NCBI RefSeq assembly: GCF_010730355.1
Contig: NZ_AP022576.1
Coordinates: 2,356,001 to 2,420,000, forward strand
From: Mycobacterium florentinum
GTDB taxonomy: Bacteria > Actinomycetota > Actinomycetes > Mycobacteriales > Mycobacteriaceae
Reading direction: 5' to 3'
DNA length: 64,000 bases
Below the pieces are notes generated by a model that was given only the letters and a program-made list of their open reading frames with translations, had not been told where the DNA came from and ran no database searches. Both the position numbers and the translations under genes were made by a program. Shown piece after piece: positions 8,663 to 18,021 of this stretch (the first letter of the stretch is position 1; each line of letters starts with the position of its first letter).

Positions 8663-8698
8663 TTTTTACGGATTCATGACGCCATTGTCGTAATTTTT
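8663..8698 (-). promoter_or_regulatory. AT-rich dyad between lrpA and lat, candidate Lrp operator
   Basis: TTACG (8666-8670) and CGTAA (8689-8693) form an inverted repeat flanked by A/T runs, with an 18-bp centre. It fills the 53-bp gap between the lrpA stop and the lat start in otherwise GC-rich DNA. Lrp/AsnC proteins favour such AT-flanked dyads. Confidence 0.45.
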
Positions 8699-9149
8699 AT
8701 GGTATGTGTTGGCGATCACTGTAAAAAGTATTGAGAATGATGGTGCTGCGGGTCTGGACGTTCGCCGCGGTCCGGATTCGCTGCAGCAGATCCTCGAGTG
8801 CTCGCGGCGACGCGACGCGCACCAGCAGGACGTAGCTTTCCTCGCCGGCCACCGAGTGGCACGCCTCGATCTCCTCGATGTGCGCCAGGCGGGCGGGCGC
8901 ATCATCGGGTTGGGAGGGATCGAGAGGAGTGATGGCCACGAACGCCGATAGCAGATGCCCGACCGCCTCGGGTTTGATCCGCGCGGAGTATCCCGAGACC
9001 ACGCCGCGGGCCTCCAGCCGGCGCACCCGGGATTGCACCGCCGAGACCGACAGCCCGGCGCTCGCGGCCAGCTCTGCCAGCGTTGCGCGTCCGTCCGCGA
9101 CCAGCCGGCGCACCAGGATCCGGTCGATGTCGTCGAGCGACTCACTCAT
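8697..9149 (-). CDS. lrpA: Lrp/AsnC-family regulator LrpA
   Basis: A 150-residue feast/famine regulator. The N-terminal helix-turn-helix is LDDIDRILVRRLVADGRATLAELAASAGLSVSAVQSRVRRLE. The C-terminal RAM/AsnC ligand-binding domain contains VAGEESYVLLVRV. It corresponds to Rv3291c, a characterised octameric regulator that binds amino acids, lysine included, and is linked to lat and persistence. It lies upstream of lat in the same direction and is divergent from the DUF1338 gene, with only 15 bp between the two start codons. Confidence 0.93.
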   Translation of the reverse strand: MSESLDDIDRILVRRLVADGRATLAELAASAGLSVSAVQSRVRRLEARGVVSGYSARIKPEAVGHLLSAFVAITPLDPSQPDDAPARLAHIEEIEACHSVAGEESYVLLVRVASPRALEDLLQRIRTAANVQTRSTIILNTFYSDRQHIP

Positions 9150-9164
9150 GGCCCGGAATTATCC

Positions 9165-10424
9165 ATGAGCCGCGCCAAGAGGCTGGTGACCTGGCAGCTT
9201 CGCGAACGCTTCGCCGCGGGGCTGTCGGCCATGTACGCCGGCGAGGTGCCCGCCTACGGCACCCTGGTCGAGGTCAGCGGGCAGGTCAACGCCGACTACG
9301 CGGCACGTCATCCGGGCGCCGAACGGCTGGGCTCGTTGGCGCGGGTCACCGCCGAACGCCACGGCGCCATCCGGGTGGGCAGCCCGGCCGAACTGGCGGC
9401 CGTCGCCGACTTGTTCTCGGCGTTCGGCATGGTGCCGGTCGGGTACTACGACCTGCGGTCGGCTCGCTCGCCAATTCCGGTGGTATCGACGGCTTTTCGG
9501 CCTATCGACGCAAACGAACTGGCGCGCAATCCTTTTCGGGTGTTCACGTCGATGCTGGCGACCCGCGATCGCCGGTACTTCGATCCCGACCTGCGCACCC
9601 GCGTCGAGACGTTCATCGCACGCCGTGAGCTGTTCGACCCCGCGCTGCTCGATCGGGCCCGGTTCATCGCGGCCGAGGGCGCCTGTGACGCCGAGGAGGC
9701 CGACGCGTTCGTCGCCGCCGCGGTGGGCGCGTTCGCGCTGTCGCGTGAACCGATCAACAAGTCCTGGTACGACGAGCTGTCCCGGGTCTCCGCGGTGGCC
9801 GCCGATATCGCGGGGGTGTGTTCCACCCACATCAACCACCTGACGCCGCGGGTCCTGGACATCGACGAGCTGTACCAGCGGATGACCAAACGTGGCATCA
9901 CCATGATCGATACGATCCAGGGCCCGCCCCGCACCGACGGGCCCGCAGTGTTGTTGCGCCAGACGTCATTTCGCGCCCTCGCCGAACCATGCCTGTTTCG
10001 CGGCCGAGACGGCACCGTGAACTCGGGCAGTCTGCGGGTGCGGTTCGGTGAGGTCGAGGCGCGCGGCGTGGCGCTGACCCCGCGCGGGCGCGAGCGCTAC
10101 GACGCGGCGATGGCCCGCCTGGTGGCCGAAGACGATCCCGCCCGGGTCTGGGGCGAGCACTTCCCGGCGACCGACGCCGAGATGGCGGCGCAGCGGCTGG
10201 CCTACTACCGCGGCGGCGACCCGGCCGCACCGATCGTCTACGAAGACTTTCTGCCGGCCTCGGCGGCGGGCATCTTCCGGTCCAACCTGGACCGCGACAC
10301 CAGGGCAGCCGGTGGGATCGACGATTCTGGATACGACGCCGGGTGGCTGGCGGGCACGATCGGCCACCATATCCATGACCCGTATGCGCTCTACGAAGCG
10401 CTGTCCCAGGAGGCACCGAAGTGA
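9165..10424 (+). CDS. DUF1338 protein, probable 2-oxoadipate dioxygenase/decarboxylase (HglS/YdcJ family)
   Basis: A 419-residue DUF1338 protein (Rv3292 equivalent). Characterised relatives are Fe(II) enzymes with a VOC fold that convert 2-oxoadipate to 2-hydroxyglutarate in lysine catabolism. The RHGAIR motif gives H66 and R70, with the same four-residue spacing as the metal His and substrate Arg of HglS. STHINHLTPR (H222/H225) and FGEVEARGVALTPRG (E296/E298) hold the other likely ligands. The frame is open further upstream, but family similarity begins at this ATG. The gene is coupled to pcd (ATG-type overlap) and next to lat, so lysine breakdown is the obvious role. Confidence 0.82.
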   Translation: MSRAKRLVTWQLRERFAAGLSAMYAGEVPAYGTLVEVSGQVNADYAARHPGAERLGSLARVTAERHGAIRVGSPAELAAVADLFSAFGMVPVGYYDLRSARSPIPVVSTAFRPIDANELARNPFRVFTSMLATRDRRYFDPDLRTRVETFIARRELFDPALLDRARFIAAEGACDAEEADAFVAAAVGAFALSREPINKSWYDELSRVSAVAADIAGVCSTHINHLTPRVLDIDELYQRMTKRGITMIDTIQGPPRTDGPAVLLRQTSFRALAEPCLFRGRDGTVNSGSLRVRFGEVEARGVALTPRGRERYDAAMARLVAEDDPARVWGEHFPATDAEMAAQRLAYYRGGDPAAPIVYEDFLPASAAGIFRSNLDRDTRAAGGIDDSGYDAGWLAGTIGHHIHDPYALYEALSQEAPK

Positions 10425-11950
10425 ACCTGCCGACGATCGACGAGTTGCGCGACCGGGCCCGTGCGGCCCTGCGGGCGACCGGCACCGACGTCAGCCTCGG
10501 CGAGCCGGGCGGACCCGGCCTGGCGGCCAGCACGCCGATCACCGGTGAGGTGCTTTTCACCGTCGCACCCACCTCCGACGAGCAGGCCGAGCGTGCCGTC
10601 GCCGCGGCCGCCGAGGCCTTTTCGGCGTGGCGTAACACCCCCGCCCCGGTGCGCGGCGCCCTGGTGGCCCGGCTCGGCGAGCTGCTCGCCGAACACAAGA
10701 ACGACCTCGCGACGCTGGTGACCCTCGAGGTCGGCAAGATCACCTCCGAAGCCCTGGGCGAAGTGCAGGAAATGATCGACATCTGCCAGTTCGCCGTCGG
10801 CCTGTCGCGCCAGCTCTACGGCCGGACCATCGCCTCGGAACGCCCCGGCCACCGGCTGGCCGAGACCTGGCATCCGCTCGGCGTGGTCGGCGTGATCACC
10901 GCGTTCAACTTCCCGGTCGCGGTCTGGGCGTGGAACACCGCGGTGGCCCTGGTGTGCGGGGACACGGTGGTGTGGAAACCCTCGGAGCTGACGCCGTTGA
11001 CGGCGCTGGCCGCCCACGCGCTGATCCGCCGGGCCGCCGCGGATGTCGGCGCGCCGCCCGCGGTGAGCGAGCTGGTGCTGGGCGATCGCGACCTGGGCGA
11101 GCGGCTGGTCGACGACCCGCGGATCGCGCTGCTGTCCGCGACGGGTTCGGTGCGGATGGGCCGGCAGGTCGGTCCGCGGGTGGCCGCGCGCTTCGGGCGG
11201 GCGCTGCTGGAGCTGGGCGGCAACAACGCGGCCATCGTGACGCCGTCGGCCGATCTGGACCTGGCGGTGCGCGCCATCGTCTTCGCCGCCGCGGGCACCG
11301 CCGGGCAGCGCTGCACCAGCCTGCGCCGGCTGATCGTGCATCGCTCGGTGGCCGACGTAGTCGTACAGCGGGTGGCGTCCGCTTTCAAGCAGTTGCCGAT
11401 CGGCGACCCGTCGGCACCCGACACGCTCATCGGCCCGCTGATTCACGAGACCGCCTACCGCGACATGGTGGGCGCGCTGGAACAGGCACGCGTCGAGGGC
11501 GGCAAGGTTTTCGGCGGCGAGCACCAGGAGGCCGCGGCCGGCGAGCACCCCAGCGCCTACTACGTCGCACCGGCCGTGGTGCGCATGCCCGCACAGACCG
11601 ACATCGTGGCGGCCGAGACGTTCGCGCCGATCCTCTACGTGCTGACCTACGACGAGCTGGACGAGGCGATCGCGCTCAACAACGGCGTGCCGCAAGGGCT
11701 CTCGTCGGCCATCTTCACGACCGACCTGCGTGAGGCCGAGCGATTCCTGGACGGGTCCGATTGCGGTATCGCCAACGTCAATATCGGCACATCGGGGGCC
11801 GAAATCGGCGGCGCGTTCGGCGGCGAGAAGCAAACCGGCGGCGGACGGGAATCCGGTTCGGACGCGTGGAAGGCCTACATGCGACGTGCCACCAACACCG
11901 TCAACTACTCCGGCGAGCTGCCGCTGGCGCAAGGTGTGGAGTTCGGATAA
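10421..11950 (+). CDS. pcd: Piperideine-6-carboxylate (alpha-aminoadipate semialdehyde) dehydrogenase
   Basis: A 509-residue NAD-dependent aldehyde dehydrogenase of the ALDH7/antiquitin type (Rv3293). The cofactor region WHPLGVVGVITAFNFPVAVW, catalytic glutamate in LLELGGNNAAIV and nucleophilic cysteine in AAGTAGQRCTSLRR are all present. It oxidises the product of Lat to 2-aminoadipate. The GTG start overlaps the DUF1338 stop by four bases. Lat, Pcd and the DUF1338 enzyme together form most of a lysine-to-2-hydroxyglutarate route; a 2-aminoadipate aminotransferase is the missing step. Confidence 0.93.
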   Translation: MNLPTIDELRDRARAALRATGTDVSLGEPGGPGLAASTPITGEVLFTVAPTSDEQAERAVAAAAEAFSAWRNTPAPVRGALVARLGELLAEHKNDLATLVTLEVGKITSEALGEVQEMIDICQFAVGLSRQLYGRTIASERPGHRLAETWHPLGVVGVITAFNFPVAVWAWNTAVALVCGDTVVWKPSELTPLTALAAHALIRRAAADVGAPPAVSELVLGDRDLGERLVDDPRIALLSATGSVRMGRQVGPRVAARFGRALLELGGNNAAIVTPSADLDLAVRAIVFAAAGTAGQRCTSLRRLIVHRSVADVVVQRVASAFKQLPIGDPSAPDTLIGPLIHETAYRDMVGALEQARVEGGKVFGGEHQEAAAGEHPSAYYVAPAVVRMPAQTDIVAAETFAPILYVLTYDELDEAIALNNGVPQGLSSAIFTTDLREAERFLDGSDCGIANVNIGTSGAEIGGAFGGEKQTGGGRESGSDAWKAYMRRATNTVNYSGELPLAQGVEFG

Positions 11951-11983
11951 ACGCGGTCTGAATTATGGCCGACCCTTCGTGAG

Positions 11984-11989
11984 TACTAT
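11984..11989 (+). promoter_or_regulatory. Candidate -10 element for a leaderless TetR gene
   Basis: TACTAT fits TANNNT and ends exactly seven bases before the ATG at 11997. It is consistent with a leaderless transcript inside the 46-bp gap after pcd. Confidence 0.45.
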
Positions 11990-11996
11990 CTGACAC

Positions 11997-12668
11997 ATGC
12001 CAACGGCTAGGAGGCGGCTGTCCCCCGAGGATCGGCGCGCCGAACTGCTTGCGTTAGGGGCGGAAGTCTTCGGGAAGCGGCCCTACGACGAGGTCCGCAT
12101 TGACGAGATCGCCGAGCGCGCGGGCGTCTCGCGCGCCCTGATGTATCACTACTTCCCCGACAAGCGCGCGTTCTTCGCCGCGGTCGTCAAGGACGAAGCG
12201 GATCGCCTCTACGAGGCCACCAACAAAGAGCCGATGGCCGGGCTGACGATGTTCGAAGAGGCGCGCATGGGCGTGCTGGCCTACATGGCCTATCACGAGC
12301 AGAACCCGGAAGCCGCCTGGGCGGCCTACGTCGGTCTCGGCCGGTCCGACCCGGTTCTGCTGGGCGTCGAGGACGACGCCAAGAACCGCCAGCTCGAGCA
12401 CATCATGACCCGCATCCACGAGGTCGTGGCCGCGGTTCCGGGCGCCAAGCTGGAGCCGGACATCGAACGCGACCTGCGGGTGATCCTCAACGGCTGGATC
12501 GCGTTCACCTTCGAGCTGTGCCGCCAACGCATCATGGACCCGACCACCAGCGCCGAGCGCCTGGCCGACTCGTGCGCGCACACGCTGCTCGACGCGATCA
12601 CCCGGGTGCCCGAGATTCCCGAGGAACTCGCCCACGCGATGGCGACCGCTCGCCACAAACCGCAGTAG
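11997..12668 (+). CDS. TetR/AcrR-family transcriptional regulator
   Basis: A 223-residue TetR regulator (Rv3295 equivalent). The N-terminal helix-turn-helix spans about residues 12-58: FGKRPYDEVRIDEIAERAG followed by VSRALMYHYFPDKRAFF. The C-terminal ligand domain has no close characterised match that I recognise. It lies 46 bp after pcd and 37 bp before lhr in the same direction, so it could control either side or itself. Targets cannot be read from the sequence. Confidence 0.88.
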   Translation: MPTARRRLSPEDRRAELLALGAEVFGKRPYDEVRIDEIAERAGVSRALMYHYFPDKRAFFAAVVKDEADRLYEATNKEPMAGLTMFEEARMGVLAYMAYHEQNPEAAWAAYVGLGRSDPVLLGVEDDAKNRQLEHIMTRIHEVVAAVPGAKLEPDIERDLRVILNGWIAFTFELCRQRIMDPTTSAERLADSCAHTLLDAITRVPEIPEELAHAMATARHKPQ

Positions 12669-12705
12669 GGACGTCGTTGTCGGTGTCTGTTGGCACCATG
12701 GCCAG

Positions 12706-15700
12706 GTGAGCACCGCAGCACTCGGGAAGTTCAGCGAGACCACCCGCGAGTGGTTCACCAGCACCTTCCCCGCCCCGACCACCGCGCAGGCGGCGGCCTG
12801 GGACGCCATCGCCGACGGCAACAACACGCTGGTCATCGCCCCGACCGGCTCCGGAAAGACGCTGGCGGCGTTTCTGTGGGCCCTGGACTCTTTGGCCGCC
12901 GCGGACGAACGTCCGCGCGGCACCCGGGTGCTGTACGTGTCACCGCTCAAGGCGCTGGCAGTCGACGTCGAGCGCAACCTGCGCACCCCGCTGGCCGGGC
13001 TGACCAGGATCGCCGAGCGCCACGGTCTTCCCGCGCCCGACATCAGCGTCGGGGTCCGCTCGGGTGACACCCCGCCGGCGCAGCGTCGCCAACTCATCAA
13101 CTCCTCGCCCGATGTGCTGATCACCACGCCCGAGTCGCTGTTTCTGATGCTGACCTCGGCCGCGCGCGAAACGCTGGCCGGCGTCCAGACCGTGATCGTC
13201 GACGAGGTGCACGCCATCGCCGCCGGCAAGCGCGGCGCGCACCTGGCGGTGTCGCTGGAGCGGCTTCAGGATTTGTCACAAGACCTCCGCGAAGGACCGC
13301 CCGCACAGCGCATCGGATTGTCGGCGACGGTGCGCCCACCCGAGGAGCTGGCGCGGTTCCTGTCCGGCCAGCGCCCGACCACGATCGTGGCTCCGCCGTC
13401 GGCCAAGTCCTTCCAGCTCACCGTGCAGGTGCCGGTGCCCGACATGGCCAACCTGACCGACAACACCATCTGGCCCGACGTCGAGGCCCGCCTGGTCGAC
13501 CTGATCGAAGCGCACAACTCGACCATCGTGTTCGCCAATTCGCGACGGCTGGCCGAACGACTTACCGCACGGCTCAACGAAATTCACGCCGAGCGCAGCG
13601 GTGTCGAACTGTCCACCGAAGCCAACCCGAAGGTGGCCGGTGGGGCGCCGGCGCACATCATGGGCAGCGGCCAGACCTACGGCGCCGACGCCGTTTTGGC
13701 CCGCGCCCACCACGGATCGGTCAGCAAGGAGCAGCGCGCCCTGGTCGAAGAGGACCTCAAACGCGGCCTGCTCAAGGCGGTGGTGGCCACCTCCAGCCTG
13801 GAGCTGGGCATCGACATGGGTGCGGTCGACCTGGTGATCCAGGTGGAGGCGCCGCCGTCGGTGGCCAGCGGCCTGCAACGCATCGGGCGGGCCGGCCATC
13901 AGGTCGGTGAGGTGTCGCAAGGTGTGTTGTTCCCTAAGCACCGCACCGACCTGATCAGCTGTGCGGTCAGTGTGCAACGGATGCTGGCCGGGCAGATCGA
14001 GACGATGCGGGTGCCCGCCAACCCGCTCGACATCCTCGCGCAGCAGACCGTCGCGGCGGCCGCGCTGGAACCGCTGGACGCCGACCGGTGGTTCGACACG
14101 GTGCGCCGCAGCGCCCCGTTCTCGACCCTGCCGCGCAGCGTGTTCGAGGCCACCCTGGACCTGCTGAGCGGCAAGTACCCGTCCACCGAATTCGCCGAGC
14201 TGCGGCCGCGGCTGGTCTACGACCGCGACACCGGAACGCTGACCGCCCGGCCCGGTGCGCAGCGGCTGGCCGTCACCTCCGGCGGCGCGATCCCCGACCG
14301 CGGGATGTTCACCGTCTATCTGGCCAGCGAGTCCGAAAAGCCCTCGCGGGTAGGTGAACTCGACGAGGAGATGGTCTACGAGTCACGTCCCGGCGACGTC
14401 ATCTCGCTCGGTGCCACCAGCTGGCGGATCACCGAGATCACCCATGACCGGGTGCTGGTGATTCCCGCGCCCGGCCTGCCCGCCCGGCTACCGTTCTGGC
14501 ACGGCGACGGAGTCGGCCGCCCCGCCGAGCTCGGCGCGGCGCTGGGCGCATTCACCGGCGAGCTGGCCGGACTGGATCGCGAAGCATTCGGAATACGTTG
14601 TGCTGCATTGGGTTTCAACGACTACGCGACCGACAACCTGTGGGTGTTGCTCGACGATCAACGGACCGCGACCGGGACGGTGCCGACCGACACCACCCTG
14701 CTGGTCGAGCGATTCCGCGACGAGCTCGGTGACTGGCGGGTGATCCTGCACTCGCCGTACGGGCTGCGGGTGCACGGGCCGCTCGCGCTGGCGGTGGGCC
14801 GGCGGCTGGCCGAACGGTACGGCATCGACGAGAAGCCGACCGCCTCCGACGACGGCATCGTCGTGCATCTGCCGGACACGCTCGAGGAAATCCCGCCCGG
14901 CGCAGAGATTTTCGTCTTCGACGCCGACGAGATCGACCCGATCGTCACCGGCGAGGTGGGCGGTTCGGCGTTGTTCGCGTCGCGGTTCCGCGAATGCGCG
15001 GCGCGTGCGCTGCTGCTGCCGCGCCGGCACCCCGGCAAGCGCTCGCCGCTGTGGCACCAGCGCCAGCGCGCGGCCCAATTGCTGGAAGTGGCCCGCAAAT
15101 ACCCCGACTTCCCGATCGTGCTGGAGACCGTCCGGGAATGCCTGCAGGACGTCTACGACGTCCCGGCCCTGGTCGATCTGATGACCGGCATCGCCGCGCG
15201 CCGGGTGCGGGTGCTCGAGACCGAAACGGCCAAGCCGTCACCGTTCGCGGCGTCGCTGCTGTTCGGCTACGTCGGCGCGTTCATGTACGAGGGCGATTCC
15301 CCGCTCGCCGAGCGCCGCGCCGCGGCTCTGTCGCTGGACAGCACGCTGCTGGCCGAGTTGCTCGGCCGGGTCGAACTGCGTGAGCTGCTGGATCCCGACG
15401 TCGTCGCCGCGACCGGGCGCCAGCTGCAGCATCTGAGCGCCGACCGGGCCGCCCGCGATGCCGAGGCGGTCGCGGACCTGCTGCGGCTGCTGGGCCCGCT
15501 GACCGAGGACGAGGTCGCGGCGCGGTCCGAGGCTGCCGACGGCATCGATATTGGAGGCTGGCTGGAAGGCCTGCGCGCCGCCCGGCGCGCGCTGACGGTG
15601 TCGTTCGCGGGCCGCACCTGGTGGGTGGCGATCGAGGACGTCGGCCGGCTGCGCGACGCGGTCGGCGTGGCCGTCCCGCTGGGCGTCCCGGCCACGTTCA

Positions 15701-17244
15701 CCGAGCAGGTGGCCGACCCACTGGGCGAGCTGCTGGGCCGGTACGCGCGCACCCGCACCCCGTTCACCACGGCCGAGGCCGCCGCCCGGTTCGGCCTGGG
15801 GCTACGGGTGACGGCCGACGTGCTGAACCGGATGGCCGGTGACGGCCGGCTGGTGCGCGGCGACTTCGTCACTCCCGATGTCACTTCCGGCGTCGGCGGC
15901 ATCGGCGCCGAACAATGGTGTGACGCGGACGTGTTGCGGATTCTGCGGCGGCGTTCGCTGGCCGCGCTGCGTGCCCAGGTCGAGCCGGTCAGCACCGCGG
16001 CCTACGGCCGGTTCCTGCCCGCCTGGCATCACGTGTCATCACCCCAGTCCGGCCTTGACGGCTTGGTCTCCGCGATCGATCAGCTGGCCGGTGTTCGGAT
16101 ACCGGCGTCGGCGCTCGAACCGCTGGTGCTGGCACCGCGGGTGACCGACTATTCGCCGGCGATGCTCGACGAACTGCTGGCGGCCGGGGAGGTCACCTGG
16201 TCGGGCGCGGGGTCGATCTCGGGCAGCGACGGGTGGATCGCGCTGCACGCCAGCGATTCGGCCCCGTTGACCCTCACGGCACCCGACGAGATCGACTTCA
16301 CCGACACCCATCGCGCGATCCTGGACACGCTGGCCGGCGGCGGCGCGTACTTCTTCCGCCAGCTCACCCCCGGCCTCCCCGAAACCGCGCTCAAAGACGC
16401 ACTGTGGGAACTGATCTGGGCCGGCTGGATCACCGGCGACACGTTCGCCCCGGTGCGTGCGCTGCTCACCGGCGCCCGCAAGCGCTCGGCCCCCGCCCAC
16501 CGCACCCGGCGTCCGCCGCGGCTGAGCCGCTACAGCGTCGCGCACCCTCACTCCAGGACCACCGACGCGACCGTGGCCGGCCGCTGGTCGGCGCTGCCGG
16601 CCCCCGAGCCCGATTCCACCCTGCGCGCCCACTACCAAGCCGAACTGCTACTCAACCGGCACGGCGTCCTGACCCGTGGCGCGGTGACGGCGGAGAATGT
16701 GCCGGGCGGATTCGCCACCCTCTACAAGGTGCTGAGCACATTCGAAGAGGCGGGCAGGTGTCAGCGTGGGTACTTCGTCGAGTCGCTGGGCGGCGCTCAA
16801 TTCGCCGTCGCCTCGACCGTCGACCGGCTGCGCAGCTACCTCGACGGGATCGACCCGGAGCGGCCCGAATACCGGGCGGTGGTGCTGGCCGCGGCCGATC
16901 CGGCCAACCCGTACGGTTCCGCCTTGCCCTGGCCCGACCGGGCCGGGGCACGCCCGGGTCGCAAGGCCGGCGCGCTCGTCGTCCTGGTCGACGGCGAACT
17001 GGCCTGGTTCCTCGAGCGCGGCGGACGGTCCATGCTGACCTTCACCGATGACCCCGGCGCCCATCACGCCGCGGCCCAAGGCCTGGCCGACCTGGTCGCC
17101 GCGCGACGCGTCGAGTCGATCCTCGTCGAACGCATCGACGGGGTGCCGGCCCTGCAGCCGTTGGCCGGCGGGCCGAGCCCGGTCGCCGAGGCACTGTCGG
17201 ACGCCGGCTTCGCGCGCACGCCGCGCGGAATGCGGCTGCGGTGA
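12706..17244 (+). CDS. lhr: Large ATP-dependent helicase Lhr
   Basis: A 1512-residue superfamily 2 helicase close in length to M. tuberculosis Lhr (Rv3296). The N-terminal core shows Walker A APTGSGKTLAAF, DEVH box VIVDEVHAIAAGKRG, motif III LSATVRPPEEL and motif VI QRIGRAGHQ. A winged-helix/Lhr core and a long Lhr-specific C-terminal region follow. Mycobacterial Lhr is a 3'-5' translocase that unwinds RNA:DNA hybrids and is induced by DNA damage. The GTG start fits the family N-terminus. nei follows after 15 bp, giving a repair pair. Confidence 0.95.
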   Translation: MSTAALGKFSETTREWFTSTFPAPTTAQAAAWDAIADGNNTLVIAPTGSGKTLAAFLWALDSLAAADERPRGTRVLYVSPLKALAVDVERNLRTPLAGLTRIAERHGLPAPDISVGVRSGDTPPAQRRQLINSSPDVLITTPESLFLMLTSAARETLAGVQTVIVDEVHAIAAGKRGAHLAVSLERLQDLSQDLREGPPAQRIGLSATVRPPEELARFLSGQRPTTIVAPPSAKSFQLTVQVPVPDMANLTDNTIWPDVEARLVDLIEAHNSTIVFANSRRLAERLTARLNEIHAERSGVELSTEANPKVAGGAPAHIMGSGQTYGADAVLARAHHGSVSKEQRALVEEDLKRGLLKAVVATSSLELGIDMGAVDLVIQVEAPPSVASGLQRIGRAGHQVGEVSQGVLFPKHRTDLISCAVSVQRMLAGQIETMRVPANPLDILAQQTVAAAALEPLDADRWFDTVRRSAPFSTLPRSVFEATLDLLSGKYPSTEFAELRPRLVYDRDTGTLTARPGAQRLAVTSGGAIPDRGMFTVYLASESEKPSRVGELDEEMVYESRPGDVISLGATSWRITEITHDRVLVIPAPGLPARLPFWHGDGVGRPAELGAALGAFTGELAGLDREAFGIRCAALGFNDYATDNLWVLLDDQRTATGTVPTDTTLLVERFRDELGDWRVILHSPYGLRVHGPLALAVGRRLAERYGIDEKPTASDDGIVVHLPDTLEEIPPGAEIFVFDADEIDPIVTGEVGGSALFASRFRECAARALLLPRRHPGKRSPLWHQRQRAAQLLEVARKYPDFPIVLETVRECLQDVYDVPALVDLMTGIAARRVRVLETETAKPSPFAASLLFGYVGAFMYEGDSPLAERRAAALSLDSTLLAELLGRVELRELLDPDVVAATGRQLQHLSADRAARDAEAVADLLRLLGPLTEDEVAARSEAADGIDIGGWLEGLRAARRALTVSFAGRTWWVAIEDVGRLRDAVGVAVPLGVPATFTEQVADPLGELLGRYARTRTPFTTAEAAARFGLGLRVTADVLNRMAGDGRLVRGDFVTPDVTSGVGGIGAEQWCDADVLRILRRRSLAALRAQVEPVSTAAYGRFLPAWHHVSSPQSGLDGLVSAIDQLAGVRIPASALEPLVLAPRVTDYSPAMLDELLAAGEVTWSGAGSISGSDGWIALHASDSAPLTLTAPDEIDFTDTHRAILDTLAGGGAYFFRQLTPGLPETALKDALWELIWAGWITGDTFAPVRALLTGARKRSAPAHRTRRPPRLSRYSVAHPHSRTTDATVAGRWSALPAPEPDSTLRAHYQAELLLNRHGVLTRGAVTAENVPGGFATLYKVLSTFEEAGRCQRGYFVESLGGAQFAVASTVDRLRSYLDGIDPERPEYRAVVLAAADPANPYGSALPWPDRAGARPGRKAGALVVLVDGELAWFLERGGRSMLTFTDDPGAHHAAAQGLADLVAARRVESILVERIDGVPALQPLAGGPSPVAEALSDAGFARTPRGMRLR

Positions 17245-17259
17245 GGCTGCCAGGCAACC

Positions 17260-18015
17260 ATGCCCGAGGGTGACACCGTCTGGCACACCGCGGCCATGCT
17301 GCGCGAGCACCTGGCCGGTCAGACGCTGACGCGCTGCGATGTCCGGGTGCCGCAATTCGCCACGGTCGACCTCACCGGCGACGTGGTGGACGAAGTGCTC
17401 AGCCGCGGCAAACACCTGTTCATCCGGGTGGGGCGGGCCAGCATTCACTCACACCTGAAGATGGACGGCAGCTGGCGAGTCGGAAATCGCCCGGTCCGGG
17501 CAGACCATCGGGCTCGTATCATATTGGAAGCCAACGATATTCGTGCCGTCGGGATCGACCTGGGGGTGCTCGAGATTCTCGACCGCGACCACGACGGCGA
17601 AGCGGTCGCGCACCTGGGACCCGATCTGCTGGGCCCGGACTGGGATCCCGTGGTCGCCGCCGCAAACCTGGTCGCACAGCCGGACCGGCCAATCGCCGAG
17701 GCGCTGCTCGACCAGCGGGTGCTGGCCGGGGTGGGCAACGTCTACTGCAACGAGTTGTGTTTCGTCAGCGGACACCTGCCCACCGCGCCGGTCAGGGCTA
17801 TCGCCGACCCGCGCCGTTTGGTTTCGCGAGCCCGGGACATGTTGTGGGCCAACCGCTTCCGTTGGAACCGTTGCACCACCGGTGATACCCGGGCGGGCCG
17901 GCAGCTATGGGTCTACGGCCGTTCCGGGCAAAGCTGCCGTCGCTGCGGAACCCGCATCAGCGTCGACGATGCCGCCGCGCGGGTGGCCTACTGGTGCCCG
18001 TCGTGTCAGCGCTGA
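17260..18015 (+). CDS. nei: Endonuclease VIII / formamidopyrimidine-type DNA glycosylase Nei1
   Basis: A 251-residue Fpg/Nei glycosylase (Rv3297). After removal of Met1, Pro2 is the catalytic nucleophile and Glu3 the proton donor (MPEGDT). The helix-two-turn-helix region contains [17 protein letters not shown]. The C-terminal zinc finger is C-x2-C ... C-x2-C (CRRCGT and CPSCQ). It removes oxidised pyrimidines and nicks the abasic site. It is probably co-transcribed with lhr. Its stop is 6 bp from the convergent lpqC stop. Confidence 0.94.
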   Translation: MPEGDTVWHTAAMLREHLAGQTLTRCDVRVPQFATVDLTGDVVDEVLSRGKHLFIRVGRASIHSHLKMDGSWRVGNRPVRADHRARIILEANDIRAVGIDLGVLEILDRDHDGEAVAHLGPDLLGPDWDPVVAAANLVAQPDRPIAEALLDQRVLAGVGNVYCNELCFVSGHLPTAPVRAIADPRRLVSRARDMLWANRFRWNRCTTGDTRAGRQLWVYGRSGQSCRRCGTRISVDDAAARVAYWCPSCQR

Positions 18016-18021
18016 TTCCCG

